Part shown: positions 54,340 to 64,000 of the stretch, one piece after another | Position numbering within the stretch: position 1 is the stretch's first letter | How the letters are laid out: the number at the start of each line of letters is the position of its first letter | Source: Diphasiastrum complanatum | Lineage: Eukaryota > Streptophyta > Lycopodiopsida > Lycopodiales > Lycopodiaceae | Reading direction: 5' to 3' | Length of the DNA stretch: 64,000 nt | Assembly: GCA_029204225.1 (NCBI GenBank) | Contig: MU831553.1 | Span: 1 to 64,000, forward strand | Notes under the pieces: model-generated | What the model saw: only the letters and a program-made list of their open reading frames with translations | The model's database searches: none | Told to the model about the DNA's origin: nothing | Program-made: the position numbers and the translations under genes

Positions 54340-56757
54340 TTTCAGGTTATGAAGGAGGAAATCAGATCTATCAATGATTTGGTGAAGATATCAAGTCTAG
54401 AGCATGCTAGAGAGGATTCTACACCAAAATCGGATTTTTTGCTTTTGTAGATTCGATCTTTTGTAGATCAAAACACTAAATAGGTCAATATACTTGTTCA
54501 ATTCCGTTTTTTGAATTCACATGCTGGATTTGGCTGATTTTTGGATCATTGGTTCAGCCTAAGTGGTGGCTTATAGATTGCATATCAAATTTTCAGCATT
54601 GCATGTAGATTTGGAATAGTCAATTTTTTGTGATTTTGTCAAAACCCTAATTTTGATTGGATCTCTAGATAGTGAGGTTTCTGGACTTCATTTGAGTGTG
54701 TTTCAATCTTAGGAAGTGGCAAAAGTCATTAGATTGAGGATAGATCATAGGTTGATCAAGATTCCATGATTCTATGTGTTGATTTGCTTGGATAAGTGCT
54801 AGAAGAGAATTTGTGAGATAGTTTCAAATCTTGGTGATTTCTTTTGAAAGCATTTGTTGTTGTTCAAAGGAGTGCTTTGTGCATTGAAATAGGTTGAAAG
54901 AGAAGATCAGGTCATTGCTACATGGCAACCTCAATTGGAGTCATGTTGGAAGCCAATGATAGGCTTACCTCAAGTAACTATTCATTATGGAAAGTGAGGA
55001 TGGAGTCACTTCTTGAGATGAATGATGTTTTGGATATTGTTGTAGGTTTGGAGGAGAGACCAGCAACACAACAAGATCAATTGAGGTATGACAAGAGGGC
55101 CAAGAAGGCTCTACACATGATAAAGATGAATGTTACCAATGAACTTCTCAAGGAAGTTGGTAAGTGCACATCATCTTTGGAAGCTTGGAATTCATTGAAG
55201 AAGCTTTATGAATCCAAGTCTACTTCTAGAGTGTTGACTCTAAGAAGGCAAATCTTTTCTTGTTTGCAAAAGAATGAAGAAAGTCCAAGTACTTTTGTTT
55301 TGAGAATGAAAGCATTGAATGATGAGTTAGCTTGCATAGATGAAAGCATTAAGGAAGGAGAACTTATTCAAGTGATTCTTAATGGCTTGTTGGACGCTCA
55401 TGCTAACATTGTTCAAAGTATTGCTATTCAAAAGACTTTGCCAAGTTTGATGGATCTTCAAGAGATCTTGATCAATGAGGAATATAGGCTTCAAGCAAGA
55501 GGTGGATCTACATCGACACTTCAAGAGGATGCTGTGTTCACAAAGGGCAAATTCAAGGGCAAAACCAAAAGCAAGTGGTCTAAAGGGCAAGATCAAGTGG
55601 ATGCTTCTTCAAGTGGGAAAAAGAAGGATAGATCAAAGCTCAAGTGCTTCTATTGTGGCATCAAAGGACACTTTGCAAATGAGTGCTACAAGAAGAAGAG
55701 AGATCAAGGAGACAAGCAAGGTAATCTTACTCTTGATGAGGATGGTTTGGATGTGCAAGATGCAAATGATGATGCTTTTGTGATGTCTTCATGTATGCTT
55801 GCTAATGATGGAGATCTAGATCCTTGGTGGATTGATAGTGGAGCAAGTTCACACATGACCTTTCACAAAGAGTACTTCACTTCTTTGTTGGCATATGGAG
55901 ATGACAAGAGGGTGATCTACACGGCCAATGATGGTGAGTTTGCAATCAAAGGGATTGGCACAATTCCTATTTCTCTCTCTACAAATAGGAATGTTCATTT
56001 GGAGGATGTCTTGTTTATTCCATCTATTACCAAGAATTTGCTTAGTGTGAGTCAAATGCTAAGTAAGGGCCTCAAGGTGGAGTTTGATGGAGGTGTTTGT
56101 TTGATCAAAAGGAAGGATGTCTTGATTGGAAAAGGTAAAAGACAAGGGAAGTTGTTCAAACTTGATGCTTGTGTTATCGCTAACCAAGTTGGATGTGTTG
56201 CAAGGGAGCAAATTTCTATTCAAGAGGTTTGGCACAAAAGGATGGGACACCTCAACTTCAAGTCATTGGAGGTAATGGCAAGGAAGAAGGTTGTGATTGG
56301 TCTTCCAAGTTCCTTAAGTAATGACAAGCATGTTTGTGAGTCTTGTGTTTTGTCTAAGTCACATAGACTACCTTATAGATCTATTTCTAGATCTACAAAG
56401 CCTTTTCAACTTGTACATTCGAATATTCATGGATTTACTACAATTAGCAATAGTGGAGCTAAGATGTATGTAACATTCATTGATGATTTTAGTGGATTTT
56501 GTTGGATCTATCTACTAAAGAGCAAGGATGAAGTGTATGATGTCTTTGTCAAGTTCAAGAATGCAAGGGAGAACCAATTTTCCACAAAGATCAAGTGCTT
56601 GAGAGGTGACAATGGTGGTGAGTACATATCTAACAAGTTCAAGGCCTTTTGTGATGAGCATGGGATCAAGAGGGAGTATACAACATCAAGGACCCCACAA
56701 CAAAATGGAGTGGCTGAAAGGAAGAATAGAACTTTATGTGAAAGTGCTACACCGTTG
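54323..56757 (+). mobile_element. Copia element internal region, cut off in integrase
   Basis: Leader of about 600 bp, then one open gag-pol frame that ends inside integrase at about 56757, where unrelated sequence takes over. RT, RNase H and a 3' LTR of this family are not seen to the right. Confidence 0.85.
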
Positions 56758-56943
56758 TCACCACCACCCACCCTTCCATCTGTTTGTTTATCATCAGTTT
56801 ATTGTTCTTCTGAGAAATTCCCAGTTTTTGATAGTCTTACTGAAGCAGCTGATAGACCATTGCAAGTGTCTTGCGGAGACCAACTACTACCTATATTGGT
56901 TGTTCAGCCGAAAAAGACCTACAAAAGCAGGAATAGCAGCTAG
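54922..56943 (+). CDS. Copia Gag-protease-integrase polyprotein, truncated and fused to foreign tail
   Basis: A 673-codon frame without stops. Residues 1-230: Copia Gag (NDRLTSSNYSLWKVRMESLL, RVLTLRRQIFSCLQKNEESP). Zinc knuckle CFYCGIKGHFANEC starts at about residue 242, canonical CX2CX4HX4C. Protease triplet in WWIDSGASSHMTF at about 305. GAG-pre-integrase VWHKRMGHLNFKSL near 437 and CESCVLSKSHRLPY near 475. The integrase core has HSNIHGF (first catalytic Asp changed to Asn), CLRGDNGGEYISN and QQNGVAERKNRTL, so two of three acids remain. From about residue 612 the translation (SPPPTLPSVCLSSVYCSSEK) is no longer Copia. ATG at 54922 is the first one giving the Gag frame. It is the least decayed coding element here, yet it lacks RT and an active integrase. 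Confidence 0.9.
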   Translation: MATSIGVMLEANDRLTSSNYSLWKVRMESLLEMNDVLDIVVGLEERPATQQDQLRYDKRAKKALHMIKMNVTNELLKEVGKCTSSLEAWNSLKKLYESKSTSRVLTLRRQIFSCLQKNEESPSTFVLRMKALNDELACIDESIKEGELIQVILNGLLDAHANIVQSIAIQKTLPSLMDLQEILINEEYRLQARGGSTSTLQEDAVFTKGKFKGKTKSKWSKGQDQVDASSSGKKKDRSKLKCFYCGIKGHFANECYKKKRDQGDKQGNLTLDEDGLDVQDANDDAFVMSSCMLANDGDLDPWWIDSGASSHMTFHKEYFTSLLAYGDDKRVIYTANDGEFAIKGIGTIPISLSTNRNVHLEDVLFIPSITKNLLSVSQMLSKGLKVEFDGGVCLIKRKDVLIGKGKRQGKLFKLDACVIANQVGCVAREQISIQEVWHKRMGHLNFKSLEVMARKKVVIGLPSSLSNDKHVCESCVLSKSHRLPYRSISRSTKPFQLVHSNIHGFTTISNSGAKMYVTFIDDFSGFCWIYLLKSKDEVYDVFVKFKNARENQFSTKIKCLRGDNGGEYISNKFKAFCDEHGIKREYTTSRTPQQNGVAERKNRTLCESATPLSPPPTLPSVCLSSVYCSSEKFPVFDSLTEAADRPLQVSCGDQLLPILVVQPKKTYKSRNSS

Positions 56944-57940
56944 AAGAAATAAAGAGAAAGATCCAAGTAGTTGAGGAGGAAAGAACAAAACTTAAGCAAC
57001 AGATAAGTCAGATCAATCTTGATCAAAAGAAACACTCTGGAGTAATGATAGTTGAATCCCCTCTTGTGAAGCCCAAAGAGATCCAAAAGTAACAGATCAA
57101 AAGGAAGAGCTGCAGAAAAAGAAAGATGAAGACAACCGTGAACCTGCGAATAAAGCAAGCTCCTCACCTAGCAAGTGGCGGTCAAAGCTCGACGTTGCAA
57201 GGGTCCAAGGCTGCAACTGTAGAACTATCAGTTCCTTCACCCTGTCACCAAGCCTTCATCAGGTTTTCTCACCGTTACCAAACCGTCCATCCAAAACTGT
57301 TTCTACCACCAATTTTTGATGAATCCATCCCCCTTGAGACTGATAATCAAAGTTTGTGCAACCTGTAGATCAAAGGTTTTTCTTGAGACTGGAACTTCAA
57401 CTGAGAGAAGAACCGCGGAAACACCCAGAAGCAAATGGAGGAAAGAGACCTCCTAGAAGATAGAATCTGCCAAGAAACCAAAGATGAAACCGTCAATGGC
57501 ATATACAAGTAACAAAAAGAAAAAAAGACAGTTGGGAAGCACTTGAGCATGCAAGTTGTGAAGCTGCTGAGAGCTCTCCAATCTTGAGAATGTCAACCAA
57601 TTGCAGCAATAAGACATTCTAGTTAAACTGCGGCAATTCGTGAAAAATAGTTTTTGTGATAAAGAATGGCAACAATAAGCACCTGGTTTTATGTAAGCGA
57701 ATGAAGATCTACGCTTTTCTAAGTACCATTCGAAGACGCCAATGCAAAAGCGGAGCAACATCGTCCAATATGGGTTGTAGTGGGTCCTGCAACACAATTT
57801 CCAACTCAACGAATTTTTATTCATTTGATCCTTCCCTGACATGTGTGATGCCTCTGAAAGCGTATGTTTTCCACCAAAGTTTTTTATGCTTCAATACCTA
57901 CAAAAAAGCCAAATTTTTTTTTTCTCTCAGACTTTGTCTC
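56758..57940 (+). other. Non-Copia sequence fused to the open element, possible captured transcript
   Basis: Short forward pieces look protein-like: a coiled-coil stretch LEEIKRKIQVVEEERTKLKQ followed by QISQINLDQKKHSGVMIVES (56940-57092), then KEELQKKKDEDNREPANKAS and SPSKWRSKLDVARVQG. They lie in different frames with no clear introns. No family recognised. It could be a captured host sequence, or unrelated intergenic DNA joined by deletion. Confidence 0.3.
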
Positions 57941-58964
57941 TCTTAGATTTCACCTCTTGTGAAAGACTTACTTCATTATGGAGCCTATGACAATCTGAAT
58001 CCACCGAGCAAACACTTGAGATGACGGACACTCTAATATCATGTACACGAAGCATTTTATTGAACATAAGCACAAGCATAAGCCAACATATCCAACATTG
58101 AAGACCCAACATTGAAGGAGAAAATCACAACAGTACATAATTAAGAGAGGAAATACAAAAAAAACTCTAAATCCGAATGAGCTCAGTAATAGCTCAATCA
58201 CACAATATAGTGAGTTAGCTAGTCACCTAGTCATAGTAGTCAAAGTCAATATTACCTAAACAATGTAAAGTGAACATTGTATTTTTAACACTTTTGAACT
58301 TTAAAACGGATGTCTTTCATTATTTTCAAAAGCCAAAACTGCAACAAGACTCTCAATTTGGATTTTATTATGATGATCTCATCACTTCATTTTGGTAGCG
58401 TTCACAACTTGTCTAATTTTTCTTGAGCCCAAATAAATCTCATGTTCTTCACCTTGCACAAGTTGTAAAAGAATTACTATTTTGTGGAAGATTTGAAAGT
58501 TCGACAATTGTTGTCGTTGGAGCTCCTAACTTGAAAGGCCATTGTAAATCTTCAGTTGATGATGCATCTCCAAGCTTGAGCAAACTAATTTTTTGTTCTT
58601 CAAAAAGGTCTATCCACCAATGGCGATTAAAATTGTCAAAGAAACTAATAGATTGCCTGAATGCTGGATTCCAAAAAATTTAACCTCTTTGAGCCTTATG
58701 TCCTTTTAGTAGGGAATTTAAAGGTGACTTGTGTAGGAGGCACATCAAGCAAAAACCAAATTCTTTTAAGAGATAACCATGAAACTAAACTTGAATATTG
58801 TTTGTCCCACAACAATGTAATTTTGATTTCATTACATTCAATTTTAGGTTGTTGTTGAGAGCTAATATCATTAATAGTAGTCATGCAATGTTATGTCTTA
58901 TCACTCATGTGCTCATGTAACGACTAGTACTGGTACATGAGATGATCGAGGTCTTGTTGGCAAT
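57941..58964. other. Unassigned stretch
   Basis: A forward frame at 58423-58683 and its neighbour at 58661-58858 (VGAPNLKGHCKSSVDDASPS, VLLVGNLKVTCVGGTSSKNQ) resemble a decayed protein but fit no family I know. The rest is AT-rich. Confidence 0.3.
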
Positions 58965-59165
58965 TTATGAATTTCTATTATACTCCCTTGTGTGGATCAA
59001 GTTCGGTGGCACGCTGAAAGTTGGTTGATTTAGTTTTAGTATATAGTTCTTGTAACAATGTCTATATCCACACTCACGACAAAATGGTATGTTGTTTCTC
59101 TTGTTGGGACACATTAGAGAATTGAGCTTGAAAGGGGCCCTATAAGGATCCACGTAGGATGACAA
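58965..59165 (-). pseudogene. Second copy of the gag-like zinc-knuckle ORF
   Basis: Reads DPYRAPFKLNSLMCPNKRNN, then IPFCRECGYRHCYKNYILKL. It parallels 26547-26836 (DPYASQPQ..., PFCRECGYMHCYKNC). The first knuckle is lost and the last cysteine of the second is tyrosine. CX2CX3H spacing is the same as in the other copy. Confidence 0.6.
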
Positions 59166-60746
59166 ATTTTGATATGTATAATATAGTTTATGTTTGCTAA
59201 AACAAAACTAGTGTAAATTGTTAACCATAACTTTTATTGAGACTATTATAGTGCTTTTAGAGAGCGCTCAACGAGATCTTTCCAACGACACCCTACATGA
59301 CCTAGTTCCAAGTTATGGTTGAAAAGTTATGGGCAATAAAAGAACAATTGTCACCTCTAATATCACTTTCGAATATGGTTGACATGTTTTTCATGTCAAA
59401 CAGGTCAAGCATGCTCGAAAGCAAGTTTTTTGAAGAAATACTTTTCCAAATTCACAAAAAATTTAACTGAAAAACGTAAATTTCGACCAAAGAAAACAAT
59501 ATATCATATTTAAAAGTTGTTGACATTTTAATAAAACCACTCAAATCAAATGTGACTATCATGTAAAAACAAGAACATTGTGGTATTATACCTTAAAGGC
59601 CTTGCCATAACGATGAAATTGTTGGAGTGAAAAAAAAAAGTTATCTAGTAAAATTTTATTTATTTATCTTTGAGATTCAAACAAATGCAGCTTTTTTGCT
59701 AAGGAGGTAAGTGTCGGTAAGTTAACTTATCGTGATGCCTTATTTATATTTTTTTTAACATTTGAAGTTGCTAGAGCTTACCCTATCAAAATCACTATCA
59801 CAAAAGAAGTTAAAATTTTTACAATCATAAGACTAAGATAGCATATTGAGATTAAAAAGACTAATATTGTGTATGCAATGATCTTGATAATCAATAGTTG
59901 ATTTTTATTTGAAGATAGTTTTTTGCATTGGATTTAATATTTTGATCATGAAATATGTCCATCATTTTGGAGTTTTGAAGTTGCCAAGGATTAAAAAATA
60001 TTCACAATCATTATTCACAATAATCATAATCGATATTCATGAGTATTTACAATAATCACAAATATTCATCACAATCACGAGTTTTCACAATAATTAGGAT
60101 CAGTATGCACCATGATTCATGATAATCATGAGTATTCACAATAATCACAAATAGTATTCAAGATATTCGCTTGCTATTCACAATATTAGATAATCGTCAC
60201 CAACCATCAATGATGTAGTCTTTGGGACACATCTATGAAAAGTCGATCAATTCTTTGTCCAATATATGGAAGATATTTTATATACACCCTGCAAAAGAAA
60301 ACTCTAACAGAAATAATAAAAACATATTGTCAAAGAAATAAGTGGGCAACCAACCGATGTGCACAATCGATATGCTATACAAGACATGCATATGTAGAAA
60401 TGAAACTGGTGTCATAACAAAGCTTGTAAACTTTGGGCTATTTCAATAATATACACAAGTAATTAACACTGATCAAAATCATGGAGCAAGAATATAATGT
60501 TAAGCATGTTCAAATGTTGCTTAAATATCATCACACAGTTAGTCTCAAAAACAATCTTATAGCCTCAATCTTGCATAACTAATCATATTATATGTACATA
60601 CTCAATAAAATCAACGATTAAGCAACCATTCAATAATCTTCATAAAGAGTCATAAAAAATTTCTAGAACAGAGCATTGCTCAACTCCCAAAATAATTATA
60701 CTTGTGGTATAATCTCCAAACATTGATTTGAGGCAATATTCAAACA
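59166..60746. other. AT-rich non-coding stretch
   Basis: No recognised gene. It contains the TATTCACAATAATCA-type minisatellite at 59985-60275. Confidence 0.4.
59985..60275 (-). repeat. Degenerate TATTCACAATAATCA minisatellite
   Basis: Units such as ATTCACAATAATCA(C/T)AA and GATTCATGATAATCATGAGT recur about every 15-30 bp. In reverse complement the block and its flank align with 43755-44235. Confidence 0.65.
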
Positions 60747-60905
60747 TCAGTATTGCCTTTGCAAGGCAAGGCCAACAAGCACCAAGATGCCAAGGAAACT
60801 GATGGCGAAGAAATATGCAATGATCCATCCCAACAAAAATTTATTGACATCATCTATGTCATTTCCTGGATAGTCTGGTCCAATGTGGTTATAGGTTTTC
60901 AAGTA
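60747..60905 (-). pseudogene. Lone exon resembling a YSL/OPT metal-chelate transporter
   Basis: The reverse frame reads YLKTYNHIGPDYPGNDIDDV, then LLGWIIAYFFAISFLGILVL and VGL before diverging to a stop at 60747. KTY-x-x-IGPDYPGN-x-x-DV followed by LGW and a hydrophobic membrane span ending in (V)PLRK matches my recollection of the yellow-stripe-like oligopeptide transporter family. The expected LRKVMIIDYKLTYPSGTA segment does not follow and no other exon is found. YSL proteins move metal-nicotianamine complexes across membranes. This is at best an isolated gene relic or captured fragment. Confidence 0.45.
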
Positions 60906-61126
60906 TATGATCAAAATCCTCCTAAGCCACGCATGTATGAATGAAAGTGTTCTCTTGTTGAGTGAAGGGGTTTGTTGGAAAACATGATTGCTAGGGCTAA
61001 TTAGTTTTCACATTTTAGTATTCACTAAACCTCTAAATGATTTAACTCTCACAAATGGCCTAGAAGTCACTTTTATTGCTACATTAGGGGAAGCATGGTC
61101 TGTAAAAATACTTTTAATTTTTTTCG
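60906..61126. other. Short spacer between transporter-like exon and Copia LTR
   Basis: No further YSL-like exon is visible here. Sequence is AT-rich, with no other feature seen. Confidence 0.4.
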
Positions 61127-61919
61127 TGTCACGGAAGCGAGACTGTTTCTTTTTCGTCTTCGTCTTCTTATTCACGAACCATTTTGGTGTCTGAATTTTC
61201 TTTTTGTGCGGAAGTTGTTTACAGGATCCCAGACACGCAACTACACATCACAGAACACATTTTATTCCAGCACAAGACAGGGGGATGCACGAAAATAGAG
61301 CGACTGTATTATCAGTTTAGTTTTTAGAACAAGATCGTCAATGTCTCGCTCGTTGGCGGAATGACATTATGCTCTTTCGTTGTGTTCTGCTCGTTGGCAG
61401 ACTTTCATGCACAACTATAGTTTCTAGTATTTTTCTTTTTGCTCTACTCGCTACCTCTCTCTCTCTCTGTCTCTTACAGATCTCTCTATTCAAATTATTA
61501 TTATTTTTTATTCTTTATTATGATCCAGAGAGGATCGTTTATACCTCCACAATGTGGAGTTTACAAGATGGCTAAACGTAGAATCACAAGACTAGTTAAC
61601 GCCAATTAACTAGTTAGTTAGTCTCCGTCATTGCCATTCGTTTCAGCTGGGCATGAAGTCTATGACTCCAAGCCCGTTGAGCTACCAGCTTGCAGTGCGA
61701 AAGATTCCACTTTCTTTGTTTCGTAATCTTCCGTTTGCTTTCGTTCTTTTTGTCTCTTTCGTGGTTTGCAGTCCTGGAGGTGTGTTTACGATTCACGAAT
61801 GATTCGCGAATCGTTCGTGCTTTGAGTCAAAGGACGTTGACTGTCGTGAATTGTTCTCGTTCAACCTTTGTTTCGTGTTCATGCTACGACAAAGTTGCAG
61901 GAATTCACCATTTCTGACA
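61127..61919 (-). repeat. 3' LTR of the RT-deleted Copia element
   Basis: Reverse strand TGTCAGAAATGG...CCGTGACA, about 793 bp, with TGTCA/TGACA ends. The inner end is fixed by the purine tract. The outer end is inferred from the terminal match only. Confidence 0.6.
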
Positions 61920-61935
61920 CTCCCTCATGAACCTT
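61920..61935 (-). other. Polypurine tract
   Basis: Reverse strand AAGGTTCATGAGGGAG directly before TGTCAG. Confidence 0.75.
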
Positions 61936-62313
61936 GGAGCTTTGTACGTTTAATCCAATTGCCTTTCTTTGCTTGGCAGAGAGTGGCTTGTTGAGCGGTT
62001 TTGTGAGCAGATCTGCAATCATATTTTTTGATTTTATATACTGGACCTGGGGCTCTCCTTTCGACATCAAATCATCGAACTTCACATCTCTGCTCGAAAC
62101 AACCTTCTTTGTGGTTGGGTTGTAGAGCCTGTACACATGTGTTCCGTTCGAGTAGCCGACCATGATTGTTTGTTCAGATTTGTCATCGAGCTTGTTTCTT
62201 TTTTCTTTGGGAATGTGCTTGTATGTTGCACATCCAAACACACGTACGTATGACAGATCAGGCTTTCTGCCTGTCCACATTTCGTATGGTGTTTTGTTTT
62301 CCAGCGCTGTCAT
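61936..62313 (-). pseudogene. Integrase C-terminus fused to RNase H C-terminus
   Basis: One open frame joins integrase tail motifs (TALENKTPYEMWTGRKPDLS, RVFGCATYKHIPKEKRNKLD, VVSSRDVKFDDL) to the RNase H end (GEPQVQYIKSKNMIADLLTK, PLNKPLSAKQRKAIGL). The junction lies at about 62055-62075. Loss of roughly 500 codons of RT and RNase H without a frame break indicates either an in-frame deletion or a transcript-level joining fixed by reverse transcription. Confidence 0.85.
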
Positions 62314-62900
62314 TGTAGATCTGTTCTACAGGTGTACAGCTGCAGCTATTGCCTCAGCCGGAAATTGACCTAGCAATTGAGCCTGTGCCATCATGCATCT
62401 GGCTCCTTCGACTAGCATTCTGTTTCTTCGTTTTTGTCACACCATTGTATTCTGGTGTGTATGTAGGAGTGAACTGGTGTTCTATCCCCTGTTCTTCGCG
62501 GAATCTTGAAAATTTTGTGCTTTTGTATTTCACCTCCGTTGTCAGATCTAAAGATCTGTATCCTTTTCGAGGTGTGTCGCTCTGCAAATGCCACAAACTT
62601 CTTGAAGGAATTCTAACACTTCGGATTTCTTCTTCAAGTAGTAGATTGTGGTCATCCGGTTGTAATCATTTATGAACGTCAGAAAGTATCTCGAACCTGA
62701 GAGCGAATCCATCTTCATTGGTCCACAAACATCAGAGTGGATTAGCTCAAGAACTTCCTTGGCTCTTCTTCCCTCATGCGTGAATGGATTCCGATGTTGC
62801 TTGCCTTTCTGACAAGCTTCGCAGAACTCAATTTCGGGCTTTGAAATCTTGAGACCTGTGATAATGTCTTTTCTGCTCATGTCATACAGGCTCCGCATTA
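62314..62900 (-). pseudogene. Copia GAG-pre-integrase and integrase core
   Basis: Reads MSRKDIITGLKISKPEIEFC, EACQKGKQHRNPFTHEGRRA, ELIHSDVCGPMKMDSLSGSR and YFLTFINDYNRMTTIYYLKK. HSD supplies the first catalytic aspartate. The second (SDNGGEI) is readable only in another frame near 62520-62560, and the NGVxE region near 62450 has lost the usual VERKN. Two frame changes occur between 62550 and 62320. Confidence 0.85.
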
Positions 62901-62921
62901 GCCTGGTAGAGGTTTCCTTCT

Positions 62922-63335
62922 CTACATCCGACCGTCAACAACTTGTAGAGTGCTGATGCCTTTGACATCATGTCTGCTTCCATCACGTAGAATCATTGCT
63001 CTATTGTTTTCGAGTTTGCGAAAGTCGATCAAGACCTTCTTGTTGCAGGTTATGTGTGATGTTTCTCCTGAATCAATGACTACATCGTAGTCGTGTTCAG
63101 AGTAGCTTGTTGAAGCTTCATCGAGTATCGTGAAAGCTTCATCACCTCTTTCTGCATCCTTAGATGACTCTGCAACGTTTGTCTTTTCAGCTTTGTTCTT
63201 TCTTTTTGGGTTGAATCTGCAATCGTATGCAGAATGCCCTTTCTTCTTGGAGTGCATGCAAAGTATTGCTGGATTAAACTAGTATTTGTTGGCCGTATGG
63301 CCTGGTTTGTGGCAGTGATCGCAAGAAGAAGATTG
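62922..63335 (-). pseudogene. Copia zinc knuckles and protease
   Basis: Two knuckles are readable: CDHCHKPGHTANKY (last C lost) and CMHSKKKGHSAYDC (second C lost), with a stop in the spacer. The protease follows: DYDVVIDSGETSHITCNKKV, with the D-S-G triplet present (family consensus DSGATSH) and DGSRHDVKGISTLQV after it. The enzyme would cut the polyprotein. Confidence 0.8.
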
Positions 63336-64000
63336 CTAATTCGAGGACTTCATCTTCTCGAACCTTGGCTTGCTTTTGTTTTTCTTCTTTATTTTCGTGA
63401 AGAGAGTTTTCTCTTGATCATTGCTTCTCTCTCCTTCGTCTCTCATCAGTCTCTCATCAACGACAAGACTGACTGCTTTGTTGAATGTCATATCTGGTAG
63501 ACTCAGTATGAGCATTCTCAGCGGCTGATAGGACGTCGGTAGAGATTTCATGAAGTACATTAGCTGCTGTGGTGCTGGGACATGGTGCTCTTGTCCTGAT
63601 GCAGTGAGTTGAGCGAAGATCGTTCTGATCTTCTCAACGTGCTAATCCAACTGGTTGCCATCCCATCGTATGGATTACAGCTGATTGTGAAGGTGCATGA
63701 CTGAAGTTGCAGTCCTCACTTCATACTTCTGCTTCAATCTTTCCCACACTGCATGGCTGCTTTTGCAGTCTTCAATCTGCATGAGTAGATCTTCATTTAT
63801 GGATGAAGCGATGATCGCCATTGCGCGCTCATCTTTTCTGATCCATTCAGCTCTCCTCGGGTCTCCCTCTGGAGGCTGCACCTCTGAGAGCTCGGTCACG
63901 GACCAGATGCCTTTGCCCTTCAGAAGCGTTTTGATTTTTAATTTCCAGATTCTGTAATTTGCGCCATCGAGACTGATTGCTACTCTTGTCTGGATTGTTG
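63336..64000 (-). pseudogene. Copia Gag, running off the right edge
   Basis: From the window edge: SLDGANYRIWKLKIKTLLKG, VTELSEVQPPEGDPRRAEWI, AIIASSINEDLLMQIEDCKS, AVWERLKQKYEV, a stop at 63675, then RTIFAQLTASGQEHHVPAPQ, LMYFMKSLPTSYQPLRMLIL and a lysine-rich tail. This is UBN2-type Gag. The start codon lies outside or at the very edge. Confidence 0.85.

Larger units (their letters stand above)
61127..64000 (-). mobile_element. Copia element with RT deleted, 5' end outside the window
   Basis: Reverse order from the right edge: Gag, zinc knuckles, protease, GAG-pre-integrase, integrase, then directly the last part of RNase H, a purine tract and a 3' LTR. The whole RT and most of RNase H are missing between RDVKFDDL and GEPQVQYIKS, with the frame kept. 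The 5' LTR would lie to the right of 64000. Confidence 0.85.

Overview
The window looks like nuclear DNA of a land plant: AT-rich, full of nested and decayed transposable elements, with spliced GT-AG introns and a seed/stress-type promoter. A non-flowering lineage is possible, but nothing in the sequence fixes the species. I see no bacterial operon, CRISPR array, rRNA or functional tRNA gene. Assignments come from reading translations and recognising family motifs. No database search was run.

Layout. 1-2.6 kb: reverse-strand Ty1/Copia pol remnant. 2.7-7.5 kb: structurally complete but non-coding LTR element with 1.2-kb LTRs and a 5-bp target duplication. 8.0-14.2 kb: forward Copia integrase/RT remnant split by a 5.3-kb CACTA transposon (8154-13466) that carries a spliced Transposase_24-like gene but no TNP2. 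14.2-20.1 kb: reverse Ty3-type element with gag, protease and an unidentified ORF where reverse transcriptase should be, truncated in its 5' LTR. 20.1-21.3 kb: Ty3 integrase tail and Copia LTR pieces. 21.3-25.0 kb: non-coding block with strong strand asymmetry. 25.0-26.8 kb: CACTA TNP2 relic, Copia RT relic and a gag-like zinc-knuckle ORF. 28.3-31.7 kb: two Copia gag relics with LTR and primer-binding sites.

34.5-36.4 kb holds the only convincing host gene: a 110-residue LEA/KIN-like stress protein on the reverse strand, with three coding exons, a probable 5'UTR exon and intron, a TATA box, two ABREs, a DRE and a CE3-like element. The 5'UTR intron contains a degenerate minisatellite. A tandem pair of tRNA-derived SINE-like units lies at 38.1-38.3 kb.

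40.6-41.3 kb: Copia RNase H end, LTR and a following primer-binding site. 46.4-49.3 kb: Ty3/Gypsy RNase H-integrase remnant and 3' LTR. 49.3-52.6 kb: decayed gene for a putative DDE-type transposase of a little-described family (DUF7869-like), with a 23-residue repeat block. 52.6-56.8 kb: two consecutive Copia LTR-leader units, the second carrying a 1.8-kb open gag-protease-integrase frame. 56.8-58 kb: unplaced, possibly transduced sequence. 59 kb: second zinc-knuckle gag copy. 60.7-60.9 kb: lone exon resembling a YSL/OPT metal-chelate transporter. 61.1-64 kb: reverse Copia element from which RT has been removed in frame.

Most coding relics carry stops or frameshifts, and many stops look like TGG to TGA/TAG or CAG to TAG, as expected from deamination of methylated cytosine in silenced repeats. 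The least-described items are the 49.3-52.6 kb transposase, the unknown ORF at 15.8-16.6 kb, the non-coding LTR element and the zinc-knuckle family with non-standard spacing.
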